NCBI GenBank assembly: GCA_963753685.1
Contig: CAVWDE010000026.1
Span: 1-33,357 of the forward strand
DNA from: DATAOG01 sp963753685
GTDB lineage: Bacteria; Pseudomonadota; Alphaproteobacteria; Geminicoccales; Geminicoccaceae
DNA: 33,357 bases
Direction of reading: 5' to 3'
The translations under genes were made by a program, and so were the position numbers. Shown here in pieces: positions 25,525-33,357 of the stretch. Each line of letters begins with the position of its first letter. Positions within the stretch are counted from its first letter, which is position 1. The notes under the pieces were generated by a model, which made no database searches, was not told the DNA's origin, and saw only the letters and a list, made by a program, of their open reading frames with translations.

Positions 25525-26208
25525 ATGTCAGCTGCTCTTGCCGTCAGGGCGCAACCGGTCGCGCCGGTCCGGCAACCGCCGGAGATCGAGACCCTGCTCG
25601 GCGTCGGCATCGCCCAGGACAGCGCCGGCGGTCAGACGATCGTGGTCGAGGGCGAGCCGCGCAGCCACGGCTTTCGCGTCCTTTCCGGCGCGGTCCGGCT
25701 GGTCAAGGGCTTGGCCGACGGCCGCCGCCAGATGATTGAGTTCCTGGTTGGCGGCGAATATTTCGGGCTGGTCGGCGCTCAGCACTACGCCTACAGCGTC
25801 GAGGCGATCGTTCCAAGCAAGCTCGCGCGCTATCCGTCCGCCAAGCTGGATGCGGCCGCGCGCGCCAATCCCGCGCTCGCCCTGCGGCTGCTCGAGCTCG
25901 CGCGCACCGATCTGGAGCGGGCGCAGGCCCAGATGTTGCTTTTGGGGCGCAAGACCGCCGAGGAGAAGATCGCGTCCTTCCTCTTGGCACTCGCGCGCCG
26001 CCAGGGCGACGGGGCCAACCCGGTGCGGATCCTGCGCCTGCCGATGTCGCGTCAGGACATGGCCGACTATCTGGGCCTGACCATCGAGACCGTGAGCCGG
26101 ACGCTCACCCGGCTCCGGCAGGACGGGCTGATCCGGCTGCTCTCGCCCCAGCAGGTGATCCTGCAACAGTGCTCGGCGCTCGAGGCCCTGGCCGAAGGCG
26201 CCGCCTGA
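25525..26208 (+). CDS. fixK: Crp/Fnr-family regulator, FixK type
   Basis: 227-aa regulator with an N-terminal cyclic-nucleotide-binding fold (VVEGEPRSHGFRVLSGAVRL, then RRQMIEFLVGGEYFGLVG) and a C-terminal HTH (LPMSRQDMADYLGLTIETVS followed by RTLTRLRQDGLI). The recognition helix E-T-V-S-R is that of the FNR/FixK group, reading a TTGAT-N4-ATCAA-like box. The N-terminal cysteines of FNR are absent, so it does not sense O2 itself, as for FixK. ATG 25525 has GGAGG at 8 bases; the upstream TTG at 25510 would overlap that site. Position after fixLJ and the receiver supports the FixK assignment. I found no clear FNR box upstream of neighbouring genes. Confidence 0.87.
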   Translation: MSAALAVRAQPVAPVRQPPEIETLLGVGIAQDSAGGQTIVVEGEPRSHGFRVLSGAVRLVKGLADGRRQMIEFLVGGEYFGLVGAQHYAYSVEAIVPSKLARYPSAKLDAAARANPALALRLLELARTDLERAQAQMLLLGRKTAEEKIASFLLALARRQGDGANPVRILRLPMSRQDMADYLGLTIETVSRTLTRLRQDGLIRLLSPQQVILQQCSALEALAEGAA

Positions 26209-26221
26209 GCCAGCCTGCCCT

Positions 26222-28915
26222 TCAGAGCGCCCCCTCCCGGAGCCGGAGGCGGACCTCCAGCGCCGTGTTGTCGTCCGCCTGGCGGGCGCGGACGAAGCCC
26301 AGCCGCTCGGTGAGGTCCAGCATCACCCGGTTCTCCTGCAGGACGGTCCCGAACAACTCGCCGATGCCCTGGGCCCGGGCGTAGGCAATCAGAACCTGCA
26401 TGAGCGCCGTCCCGAGGCCCTGGCCCTTGAGGTCGCTGCGCACCAGCAGCGCGAACTCGGCGCGCTCGCGGTCGGGGTCGGCGGCCAGCCGCGCCACGCC
26501 GCACAGCGCCTCCTCCGGGCTCGCGTCCGGCGCGATCGCGACCAGCGCCATCTCGCGCTCGTAGTCGATCTGGGTCAGGCGCGCGCACAGCTCCGGCGTC
26601 AGCGTCCGGAACGCGGCGAAGAAGCGGAGCCGGCGGTCCTCCGGGTCGGTGCGCTCCTCGACCAGCTGGCGGAAGGCCGGCGCGTCCTCCGGCCGGATCG
26701 GGCGCAGGAAGAAGGTGCGCCCGTTGCGGACCGCGATCGGCCGTTCGAGCTCCTTGGGATAGGGCCGGATCGCAAGCCGGTCGGCGCCGCGCTTGGCCGG
26801 CTCGGCGACCCGGATGCGGGCATCGAGCGCGACCACGCCGGCGGCGCCGGCGAGCAGCGGGTTGATGTCGAGCTCGGCGATGCGGTCGAGGTCGGCCACC
26901 ATCTGCGCGACCTTGACGAGGGTCAGCGCGACCCCGTCGAGGTCGGCTGCCGGCCGGTCGCGATAGCCCTGCAGCAGCCGGAAGACGCGCGTGCCGCGCA
27001 TCAGCTCATGGGCGAGATGCAAATTGAGCGGCGGCAGGGCGAGGGCCTGATCGCCCACCACCTCGACCGCGGTGCCGCCCTGACCGAACAGGATCACCGG
27101 CCCGAACAGGGCATCGTCGATCATGCCGACGATCAGCTCCTGCGCGCTCCGCGTGTCCGCCATCGGCTGCACGGTCAGGCCCGCGATCCGGGCCGCGGGG
27201 CGGGTGGCGCGCAGGTTCTCGAGCATGGTCCGCGCCGCCTCGTGCACGCGCCAGGGGTCGGCGAGGCCGAGCAGGACGCCGCCGATGTCGGACTTGTGGG
27301 TGAGGTCGGGCGACAGGATCTTGAGCGCCACCGGCGCGCCGACGCGCGCCGCAGCCGCGGCGGCCTCGTCGGGCGTCTCGACGACGGTCGTGGGCACGAC
27401 CGGGATGCCGTAGGCCGCGAGCACGTCCTTGGCCTCGACCTCGGTCAGCCAGGTCCGATGCTCGTCCAGGGCGCGAGCGAGGATCGCCTGCGCCCGCTCG
27501 GGGTGCGGCTCGAAGCTCTCGGGGATCGAGGGCGGCACCTGGCTCAGCATCTCCTGGTTGCGGCGGTAGCGCACCAGATGCAGGAACGCCTGGACCGCGG
27601 CCGACGGCGTCTCGTAGGTCGGGATGTGGTGCTCGACGAACAGCCCGCGCGCCTCCAGCGCCGCGCTCTCGCCAAGCCAGCTGGTCAGCACCGCCCGCTT
27701 GTGCTGCGCCGCGCTCGCGACCGTCGCGCGCGCGGCCTCGGCGCTGTCGGCGACCGCGGTCGGGCAGTTGAGCACCAGCACGGCGTCGTTGTTGCGGTCC
27801 GCGAGCAGCGCATCGAGCGCCGCCGCATAGCGCTCGCCCGAAGCGTCGCCCACGATGTCGACCGGGTTGCCGTGGCTCCAGGTCGGCGGCAGGACCGCGT
27901 TCAGGCGCTCGATGGTCGCCGGCGCGAGCTCGGCGAGCCGGCCGCCCGCCTGGATCAGGCTGTCGGTCGCGAGCACGCCGATGCCGCCGCCGTTGGAGAC
28001 GATCGCCAGGCGATCGCCGGTCGGGCGGACCCCGCTCGCCAGCGTCTCGACCGCGGCGAACAGCTCGTCCAGGGTCTCGACCCGGAGCATGCCGGCGCGG
28101 CTGAAGGCGGCATCGTAGACCCGGTCCGAGCCGGCCAGCGCGCCGGTGTGGGATTGTGCGGCCCTGGCCGCCTCGCTGCTGCGCCCGGCCTTGATCACCA
28201 CCACGGGCTTGGAGCGGGCGGCCGCGCGCGCCGCCGACATGAACTTGCGGGCATGGGTGATCGCCTCGACGTAGAGCAGGATCGCCCGGGTGTGGCGGTC
28301 GGTCGCGAGGTAGTCGAGCAGGTCGCCGAAGTCGACATCCGCCATGCCGCCCAGCGAGACCATGTGGCTGAAGCCGACCTGGCGCGCCGATGCCCAGTCG
28401 AGCACCGCGGTCAGGACCGCGCCCGACTGGCTGACGAAGGCGAGATCGCCCGGCAGCGCCTGGCCCTGGGCGAAGCTCGCGTTCAGCCCGTGGCCGGGGA
28501 CCATGACGCCGAGACAGTTCGGCCCGACGATGCGCAGCACGCCGGGCCTGGCGGCCGCCAGCATCGCCTGCTGCAGCGCCACCCCCTGCTCGCCCAGCTC
28601 GGCAAAGCCCGCGCTGATCACGACCACCGCGCGCGTGCCGCGGGCGCCGAGCTGGCCGACCATTTCCGGGATGGTCGCCGGCGGGGTCGCCAGCACCGCG
28701 AGGTCCGGGGTCAGCGGCAGCGCCTCGATCGAGGGGTAGGTGAGCACGCCCTCGATCGCCTGGTGGTGGGGATTGACCGGCATGATCGGGCCGTCGAAGC
28801 CGGCATTGAACAGATTGTGCGCGAGCACCGCGCCGACCGAGCGCGGCGTCTTGCTGGCCCCGATCAACGCGATCGAGGCCGGCCGGAACAGGATCTCGAG
28901 GTTGCGAACCGACAT
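26222..28915 (-). CDS. ADP-forming acyl-CoA synthetase fused to GNAT acetyltransferase (Pat-type)
   Basis: 897-aa fusion. Residues about 1-690 are the NDP-forming acyl-CoA synthetase module: CoA-binding LFRPASIALIGASKTPRSVG, a ligase part with IVGPNCLGVM and FVSQSGAV, the phospho-His region AAQSHTGALAGSDRVYD, and ATP-grasp (KILSPDLTHKSDIGGVLLGL). The last ~200 residues are GNAT, with FALLVRSDLKGQGLGTALMQ (acetyl-CoA loop Q-x-x-G-x-G/A) and NRVMLDLTERLGF. Salmonella Pat has this layout and acetylates Acs; other members are true acyl-CoA synthetases. The active-site His of the ligase is present, so catalytic synthetase activity is possible. Convergent with fixK, with 13 bases between stops. Confidence 0.92.
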   Translation of the reverse strand: MSVRNLEILFRPASIALIGASKTPRSVGAVLAHNLFNAGFDGPIMPVNPHHQAIEGVLTYPSIEALPLTPDLAVLATPPATIPEMVGQLGARGTRAVVVISAGFAELGEQGVALQQAMLAAARPGVLRIVGPNCLGVMVPGHGLNASFAQGQALPGDLAFVSQSGAVLTAVLDWASARQVGFSHMVSLGGMADVDFGDLLDYLATDRHTRAILLYVEAITHARKFMSAARAAARSKPVVVIKAGRSSEAARAAQSHTGALAGSDRVYDAAFSRAGMLRVETLDELFAAVETLASGVRPTGDRLAIVSNGGGIGVLATDSLIQAGGRLAELAPATIERLNAVLPPTWSHGNPVDIVGDASGERYAAALDALLADRNNDAVLVLNCPTAVADSAEAARATVASAAQHKRAVLTSWLGESAALEARGLFVEHHIPTYETPSAAVQAFLHLVRYRRNQEMLSQVPPSIPESFEPHPERAQAILARALDEHRTWLTEVEAKDVLAAYGIPVVPTTVVETPDEAAAAAARVGAPVALKILSPDLTHKSDIGGVLLGLADPWRVHEAARTMLENLRATRPAARIAGLTVQPMADTRSAQELIVGMIDDALFGPVILFGQGGTAVEVVGDQALALPPLNLHLAHELMRGTRVFRLLQGYRDRPAADLDGVALTLVKVAQMVADLDRIAELDINPLLAGAAGVVALDARIRVAEPAKRGADRLAIRPYPKELERPIAVRNGRTFFLRPIRPEDAPAFRQLVEERTDPEDRRLRFFAAFRTLTPELCARLTQIDYEREMALVAIAPDASPEEALCGVARLAADPDRERAEFALLVRSDLKGQGLGTALMQVLIAYARAQGIGELFGTVLQENRVMLDLTERLGFVRARQADDNTALEVRLRLREGAL

Positions 28916-29023
28916 CGGCGCTCGCCCTTCAGCTCGCCGCCGAGGTTACCAGCTTCGGGTCGCCAATTGCAGAAAGCCTGGCGGCGAGACGCCGGCCCTT
29001 GCCGGCCGGCCTCGGTCCGACCG

Positions 29024-30254
29024 CTACGGCCGGGCCCGGCGCGCGACGTTCGCGCTGCGCTCCGGGATGCCGGTCTCGCGCTGGCAGACCTCGGCGAGCT
29101 TCGCGATCCCGGCCCGGATCTCGGCCGGCGGCGGGAAGCCGAAGCAGAGCCGGAGGCTGTGGCGGGCGGCGGCCGGGTCGACCGACCAGGCGGGGCCGGG
29201 ATTGAACGCGACGCCCGCCTCGAGCGCCGGGCCGGCGAGCCTGGCCGTGTCGACCTGTTCGGGCAGGGTGACCCAGAGGAAGATGCCGCCCTGGGGCGGG
29301 CGGAACTCGGCCGCGGTGCCGAACTGCTCCTCGAGCGCGCCGGTCAGCGCCTCGAGCTTCTGCCGCAGCGCCGCCTTGAGGCGGCCGACGTGGGCGTCGA
29401 AATGGGCGCCGAAATAGTCCGCGACCAGCATCTGCTCGAGCGCCGGCGTGCCGCCATCGTTCTTGCACGCGAGCAGCCGGCTCAGCACCTTCCAGGGGGC
29501 GTTGACGTAGCCGAGGCGGAGTGCCGGCGCCAGCGTCTTGGAGAACGAGCCGATGTGGATCACCTCGGCGCCGCCATCCAGGCCGCGCAGCGCGGTCGGC
29601 CAGGTGCCCTCCCACAGCAGGTCGGCGTAGCACTCGTCCTCGAAGAGCGGCACGCCATAGGCCGCGCTGAGGCGCAGCAGCTCCTGGCGCCGCTCGAGGC
29701 TCAAGACCGTTCCGGTCGGGTTCTGGATGGTCGGGATGGTATAGATGTACTTGGGCCGCACGCCGCTCGCGCGCAGGCGCTCGAGCGCCGCCGCCAGCTG
29801 ATCGGTGCGCAGCCCGCCCTGGTCGAGCGGCACGCCCACGACGCTGGCACCCCGCCGGCGCGCGCGCTCGATGGCGCCGCTGTAGGTCAGCTGCTCCATG
29901 ATCACCGTGTCGCCGGGCTCGAGCAGGACCTCGTTGACCAGATCGAGGCCCTGGAGCGAGCCCGAGGTGATCAGGATGTCGTCGGCCGCGGCATCGATCC
30001 CGCGCTGGCTGGCGAGCTTGCCGGCGACGAACGCGCGCAGGTCGGCGAAGCCCAGGGCGCTGCCGCCCTGGTTGTAGGTGGCGAGGCTCCGCGCCGGCGC
30101 GCCGGAGCACGCGCTCGGCCGAAGCGATCAGCCCCTCGACCGGCACGATCTCGGGCGCGGTGTGGCCGCCGGTGAAGTTGTAGCGGGGCCAGCCGGTCCC
30201 GCGCGCCGCGGGCGGCGGCAGATCCCGCGCGAACAGACGGTCGAAATCGATCAT
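29024..30254 (-). pseudogene. PLP aminotransferase (2-aminoadipate / MocR-like, fold I), one frameshift
   Basis: Class I/II aminotransferase. ATG 30254 has GGGAGGG 5 bases upstream; the first frame reads MIDFDRLFARDLPPPAARGT, then YNFTGGHTAPEIVPVEGLI to VLRRAG. After a one-base extra near 30092 the frame changes and continues as RSLATYNQGGSALGFADLRA, the canonical substrate-binding stretch. Then ILITSGSLQGLDL, IPTIQNPTGTVLSLERR, LFEDECYADL, the PLP lysine in HIGSFSKTLAPALRLGYV, and the FNPGPAW and LRLCFGFPPP ends of the family. Repair gives about 409 aa. Substrate unknown: valine/2-aminoadipate-type or aromatic. It lies 108 bp upstream of the acyl-CoA synthetase fusion on the same strand. Confidence 0.85.
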
Positions 30255-30538
30255 GCGGCCCTCCCTGACGCCGGCCCATGCCTGCCGGCCCGCCGGCGCC
30301 AGGGCGCAACCGGCCAGGACAATCCTAACAGGTCCGCCCTTCGATGCCAGGAGAGATGCCGGAGAGAGACCCAGGACGGGAAGCCATCAAAGGGGGCCTG
30401 GAGGGGAGGCCAGGAGAGGAGCCCAGGAGCGAGGCCGATGATCGGAACCCGGGGGATCGGGCATGCCGGCGACGGATGCCAGCTATGATCCGCCGGCACC
30501 AGGCGAGCGGTGCCGTCGGTCGCCAACCCGGAAGGGGC

Positions 30539-30880
30539 ATGGAGGAACCCCTGGCCGCCGCAGTCATCGACTGTGTCCGCACCGGCATCCTGACGGTCGC
30601 CATTCTGGGCACAGCCGTGGCCGCGACCACGAGCGCAGCACCTTGGGAGGCAGCCGCCACCCCACCCGAAGCCCGCATGTGGATCCGGGACGGTGCGTCC
30701 CTCGCGGTCCATGCCGGTCGGCCAGGCGGCCGGCGACTACCCCGTTGCCGAGCCTTGCGGGTCGGCGTCCGAGCCCATCCTGGGCCCCGCGGCGGCTTGG
30801 CCTTGATCCGGCATGGAGTCCCACGGTCACATGGACCAGCCAAAGACCGGGCTAACGCCCAATCCTTAACACCCGGTTAA
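30539..30880 (+). CDS. small hypothetical protein with N-terminal hydrophobic helix
   Basis: A 113-aa frame beginning MEEPLAAAVIDCVRTGILTV, then AILGTAVAATTSAAP, which could be a membrane anchor or signal sequence; the rest is Arg/Pro-rich and unrecognisable. GGAAGGGG sits right before the ATG. Its stop codon falls inside the TTAA-N7-TTAA of the first direct repeat, which is odd for a real gene. The larger frame starting at 30344 shows no better evidence. Weakly supported; listed because the 30255-31236 gap otherwise holds no gene. Confidence 0.25.
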   Translation: MEEPLAAAVIDCVRTGILTVAILGTAVAATTSAAPWEAAATPPEARMWIRDGASLAVHAGRPGGRRLPRCRALRVGVRAHPGPRGGLALIRHGVPRSHGPAKDRANAQSLTPG

Positions 30881-30883
30881 CGC
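30815..30883 (+). repeat. direct repeat with GANTC and TTAA sites, copy 1
   Basis: Begins GGAGTCCCACGGTC (GAGTC is a GANTC methylation site) then CATGGACC, and after 13 bases CTAACGCCCAATCCTTAAC, CACCCGG, TTAAC. TTAA at 30866 and 30877 are spaced by exactly 7 bases, a full CtrA-type box. A second copy lies at 31746-31814 in the same orientation. Confidence 0.8.
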
Positions 30884-31236
30884 TGCGGCCGATCCGGCCA
30901 ATTCCGCCTGACGCCTGCCAGATGGCTGGCCGGCCTGCGAACCGTCCCCAGCCTGCCGGGCGAACGCTTCAGCACCGGTCAAAGGTATCCCTGTCAGGCT
31001 GGCGTGCGGGCGAGCCAGCCGCAGCGCGCTCCGCCATGCTGGCGGCGGTTCCCGACACCCGGCTTGCGCGCAGCGCCATCATCCGGCTGCTGACGCGATC
31101 TGCCCTGAACGTCGCAAGCCAGGTGTGGTTTGCCCGGATTTTCCGTGGCAGTATCACGCCGCGGCCGCGGCCGTGGTCGCTGTTCGCAGAGATCACGAAG
31201 CGGGCCGCTACCCGTGGTGGGGATGGATGGGCTGCG
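30884..31236. other. intergenic region, no supported gene
   Basis: 353 bases of GC-rich sequence between the first direct repeat and the membrane-anchored protein gene. A continuous plus-strand frame runs through from 30922, but its Arg/Pro/Ala-rich translation has no recognisable feature until 31237. It presumably carries the promoter of the downstream gene. Confidence 0.4.
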
Positions 31237-31713
31237 ATGGACGGCTCCGGCGCCGGCTTGGCGGTTTGGTGGGTGGCGCTCGGCGGCCTGGTGCTGGGCG
31301 GCATGGGCACGGCCCTCGGTGTCAGCGGCCGGCGCCGCGAGCGGGCCCTCAAGGAGCAGCTCCTGCGGCTCGAGGAAGCCGGTCGGCTCGCCCGCGAGCG
31401 CGACGCCAAGCGGGCCCGTCTGCACGCCGTCATCGAGCAGGAAGTCACGGTCCGCTGGTACCTGACGATCCGCAACGACGGCCACGCCGCCGCCCAGGAT
31501 TTCACCGTCTCGATCGACGGCGCGGCGCTCGACCGCTGCCCCCTGATCGCCGCCTCGGACCTCGAGCTCGCCAACATCGGCACCGTCGGCCCCCACGCCA
31601 CGGTCCGCATCCCGCTGCAGACCACGACCGCGCCCGACAAGCTCCAGCTCGAGCTCACCTGGTCCGACGCCTCAGGCGACCTCGGCTTCTACGAAGCCGA
31701 TCTCACCCGCTGA
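31237..31713 (+). CDS. membrane-anchored hypothetical protein with C-terminal beta domain
   Basis: 158 aa as read from ATG 31237 (MDGSGAGLAVWWVALGGLVL). One transmembrane helix (about 9-29), a charged coiled-coil linker (RRRERALKEQLLRLEEAGRL, then ARERDAKRARLH), then a beta-sandwich-like domain with EVTVRWYLTIRNDGHAAAQD, NIGTVGPHATVRIPLQT and KLQLELTWSDASGDLGFYEA. That layout resembles small cell-envelope proteins with a CARDB/Ig-like fold; I do not recognise the family. Upstream in-frame starts back to 30922 add an Arg-rich leader and are less likely. The gene is bracketed by the two ~69-bp direct repeats, 930 bp apart. Confidence 0.6.
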   Translation: MDGSGAGLAVWWVALGGLVLGGMGTALGVSGRRRERALKEQLLRLEEAGRLARERDAKRARLHAVIEQEVTVRWYLTIRNDGHAAAQDFTVSIDGAALDRCPLIAASDLELANIGTVGPHATVRIPLQTTTAPDKLQLELTWSDASGDLGFYEADLTR

Positions 31714-31745
31714 CCGCCCCACCCGGAGCCGGCTGACCCCGACAC

Positions 31746-31814
31746 GGAGTCCCACGGTCCCATGGACCCTTCGAAGCCTTGGTTAACGCCCAATCCTTAA
31801 CGCCCCGCTAACGC
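31746..31814 (+). repeat. direct repeat with GANTC and TTAA sites, copy 2
   Basis: GGAGTCCCACGGTC and CATGGACC as in copy 1, then GTTAACGCCCAATCCTTAAC, GCCCCGCTAACGC. TTAA at 31783 and 31797 are 10 bases apart; the second pairs with CTAA at 31808 at a 7-base spacing, so the CtrA-type box is shifted and imperfect compared with copy 1. It lies 32 bp after the membrane-anchored protein gene and before a convergent gene, so it is not an obvious promoter. Confidence 0.8.
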
Positions 31815-31883
31815 CCGGGCTGAGCCGCGTCGCGTGAACCCGAATCCTGGAGAGGCACGGCATCCATCAGATGGGTAATTGAC

Positions 31884-32726
31884 CTACGCTTTCGGATCTC
31901 CATTTTCATCCGTGCGGTCGGCAAGTTTACTCATAAATCCTTTTACCGCATAGTATATGTGCAGCGCCTCTTCAGCTGTGTATTTATTTTCAATGTGCAT
32001 AGTCGCATTGCGCCACGGATTCTTGATAGCGTCTAACGACACGTAGAGAGCGTCGAACAGAACGCCGTCACCAGCGATCCGACTAGAAGATGGCCATTTG
32101 GTATCAATAGTTTTTCTCATTTCTTCAAGAATACGATGCCAACTTCTATCCCGTCCTTTAGTTGGATCGTGTATGCCTAGACAACGCGCCATTGCACGCA
32201 GACCAATCTCCACAAGCCGCATCATATGGAAGACGGCCGCAGTAGTTCGCTCAAGCGCGAGGCATTTTCCCATTTCGTCAAGGTCATATGCCGCAGACCG
32301 AAATTTTTGCTCAAAGTTGGCGCCGAATAATGGTTCGGATGGCTCAAAAAACCGCGCCTTATCGGCCGCAAGCGCTAGAAATCGTCTGGAGCGCATTTCG
32401 ACCTCAATAGTTGACATCAGAGATCTGATGTTCGGAATAATAGGTGGATGGAAATGCAATCCGCTTATCGTTTCGTGAATTTGGTGGCTAGCCGCGGGAA
32501 GACCAAGCCGACTGACTGTGGTTAGAAGCTCTCCCAGCCCGACCACTAGGCCACGCGATTCGAGAAGTTCCGATCGTAACGACCCCTCGGGAACATTCGT
32601 GCAGAGGGTGAGACCATTGGTTAGCTGCATGAGCCAACCAGGTTCCAGCGTTTCCATGATTATCCCACAGGCTCCACAGCACAGCCTGCTGGGATGCCCA
32701 GTGCGATCCCAGATACCGGTGATCAA
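31884..32726 (-). CDS. HEPN-like hypothetical protein in lower-G+C segment
   Basis: 280 aa, not from a family I can name. The C-terminal half is helical and reads like HEPN-type proteins: SAAYDLDEMGKCLALERTTA, HMMRLVEIGLRAMARCLGI, then LDAIKNPWRNATMHIENKYT with an R-x4-H (Arg-Asn-Ala-Thr-Met-His), the catalytic motif of HEPN ribonucleases, and ALHIYYAVKGFMSKL. The N-terminal part contains a CCGAC cysteine cluster. Start: AGGAGGG with 7 bases' spacing before TTG 32726; the alternative TTG at 32753 falls in the -10 box of a reverse-strand promoter (32753-32780). The G+C is visibly lower than in the flanks and codon use is freer, so it is likely horizontally acquired. Ribonuclease or antiphage function is inference. 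Confidence 0.6.
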   Translation of the reverse strand: MITGIWDRTGHPSRLCCGACGIIMETLEPGWLMQLTNGLTLCTNVPEGSLRSELLESRGLVVGLGELLTTVSRLGLPAASHQIHETISGLHFHPPIIPNIRSLMSTIEVEMRSRRFLALAADKARFFEPSEPLFGANFEQKFRSAAYDLDEMGKCLALERTTAAVFHMMRLVEIGLRAMARCLGIHDPTKGRDRSWHRILEEMRKTIDTKWPSSSRIAGDGVLFDALYVSLDAIKNPWRNATMHIENKYTAEEALHIYYAVKGFMSKLADRTDENGDPKA

Positions 32727-32752
32727 GCTAACGCCCTCCTGAGCGGTACACA

Positions 32753-32780
32753 ATGTTATAATGCTGCGAAATGGTGTCAG
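32753..32780 (-). promoter_or_regulatory. promoter of the HEPN-like gene
   Basis: Reverse-strand CTGACA (32775-32780) and TAACAT (32753-32758), 16 bases apart, 27 bases upstream of the favoured TTG start. It is the clearest sigma-70-type pair in the window. Confidence 0.5.
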
Positions 32781-33289
32781 GAGCAGTCAGGAGCCTTTTC
32801 GAGCGGCCGCCTACGCGTAGCAAGCGGGACTGATCGAAACCGCTCGCGCCCGGCTATCGCGCAAGCTCACCGAGGCAGAAATAACGGCGTCACACAGTGA
32901 GATACGAGTCAAAGAGCACACTTCTGTCGCACGCGTCCGCTGGAGGCTGCGGATCAAGGCTGCTTGATTCTTGCCTGAATGCGACATCGGAACGTCAAGG
33001 TCATGATCGCGATTTACGTGGGTCTACAGGTGGTTGGGCGGCAAAACCGAGATGCGGGTTGAGATTGATCCAAGCCTCCATGCCGTTGATCCGCCGTTCG
33101 CTCGCCGAGCACAAGTCAAACATGCGACGGAACTGCCGCCTCGATGTCACACTTAGGCGGCACTGACAAGCATAGGATGCGCCACTTTCGTCTCACGGCG
33201 GGCGCTCTTCGGCAAGGTCGATTGCCAAGAATCTCGGTTCGATTGGGGTTGATTGTTAGAACGGCTGCGATCATGGGGCCTGTGCGGGC
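32781..33289. other. intergenic region, no supported gene
   Basis: About 510 bases of mixed composition with no convincing frame on either strand. It contains a perfect 8-bp inverted repeat (33134-33162) and otherwise no recognisable feature. It looks like the right part of the acquired segment. Confidence 0.4.
33134..33162. repeat. perfect inverted repeat
   Basis: TGCCGCCT-N13-AGGCGGCA, with 8-bp arms. It could be a terminator-like stem or a mobile-element end; there is no T-run and no gene next to it on the left. Confidence 0.4.
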
Positions 33290-33357
33290 TTATCCCTCGA
33301 GCAGACTGGCGAGTTTCATGGCGACGCCGAGGGAGCCTTCGACTTTGATTTGGCCCA
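33290..33357 (-). CDS. SCP2 sterol-binding domain protein, partial (C-terminus)
   Basis: Only the last 21 codons lie in the window, read on the reverse strand as GQIKVEGSLGVAMKLASLLE and ending with TAA at 33290-33292. The KVEG-LG-AMKL pattern is the closing strand and helix of SCP2/sterol-carrier domains. The rest is beyond the right edge. Confidence 0.65.
   Translation of the reverse strand, partial: GQIKVEGSLGVAMKLASLLEG

Noticed and set aside
27008..30175. 1055-codon plus-strand frame opposite the acyl-CoA synthetase and aminotransferase
   Set aside because: Antisense shadow with Arg/Ala/Gly/Asp-rich, repetitive translation and no family features; the minus-strand genes are clearly real.
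33225..33260. tRNA-like GGTTCGATT
   Set aside because: The flanking bases do not form a T-arm stem and no acceptor or anticodon arm can be found.

Overview
The window comes from a high-G+C alphaproteobacterium. The strongest markers are a full-length CtrA cell-cycle regulator with a perfect TTAA-N7-TTAA box in its own promoter, a FixL/FixJ/FixK oxygen-response locus with the FixL haem residues in place, and flagellar fliI/fliJ. A Rhodospirillales-type relative is plausible, but I cannot place it further without a search.

Layout. 1-783 (minus): the 5' part of a 3-methyladenine DNA glycosylase gene running off the left edge, and a small Lys-rich protein. 1073-3896 (minus): a sugar-type solute-binding protein and a di-haem cytochrome c peroxidase with one frameshift. 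4126-5692 (plus): a lipoprotein phosphoesterase with one frameshift. 5740-6431 (minus): a VapC/Phd-type toxin-antitoxin pair. 6493-6990: a truncated TPR protein. 7000-8760: a decayed mosaic with repeated hairpins and IS-end-like repeats but no convincing gene. 8761-10291 (plus): a thioredoxin-reductase-like ferredoxin-NADP reductase and its 2Fe-2S ferredoxin. 10303-12037 (minus): fliJ and fliI, divergent from ctrA (12396-13142, plus). 13399-14285: six tandem copies of a ~160-bp repeat whose last copy overlaps the 3' end of an exopolysaccharide ATPase gene. 14215-17369 (minus): CpsD-like ATPase, Wzz-like chain-length protein and creatininase-family amidohydrolase. 17552-20283 (plus): GMC oxidoreductase and LLM-class (F420/FMN) oxidoreductase.

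20270-28915 looks like a hypoxia/energy locus: a P-type cation ATPase, divergent fixL-fixJ, a lone receiver protein placed like Caulobacter FixT, FixK, and a large acyl-CoA synthetase/GNAT protein. The working idea is that FixL senses O2 through a haem PAS domain and phosphorylates FixJ, which drives fixK and the lone receiver; the neighbours are candidate targets. An aminotransferase gene with one frameshift follows (29024-30254).

30255-33357 is accessory DNA. Two copies of a ~69-bp element, each with a GANTC site and CtrA-like TTAA half-sites, flank a small membrane-anchored protein gene. Beyond them is a visibly lower-G+C segment with a HEPN-like RX4H protein, and the window ends inside an SCP2-domain gene.

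Five otherwise intact conserved genes are each restored by removing one base. The shared polarity suggests either insertion-type sequence errors or recent decay; this must be settled before any of them is called a pseudogene.
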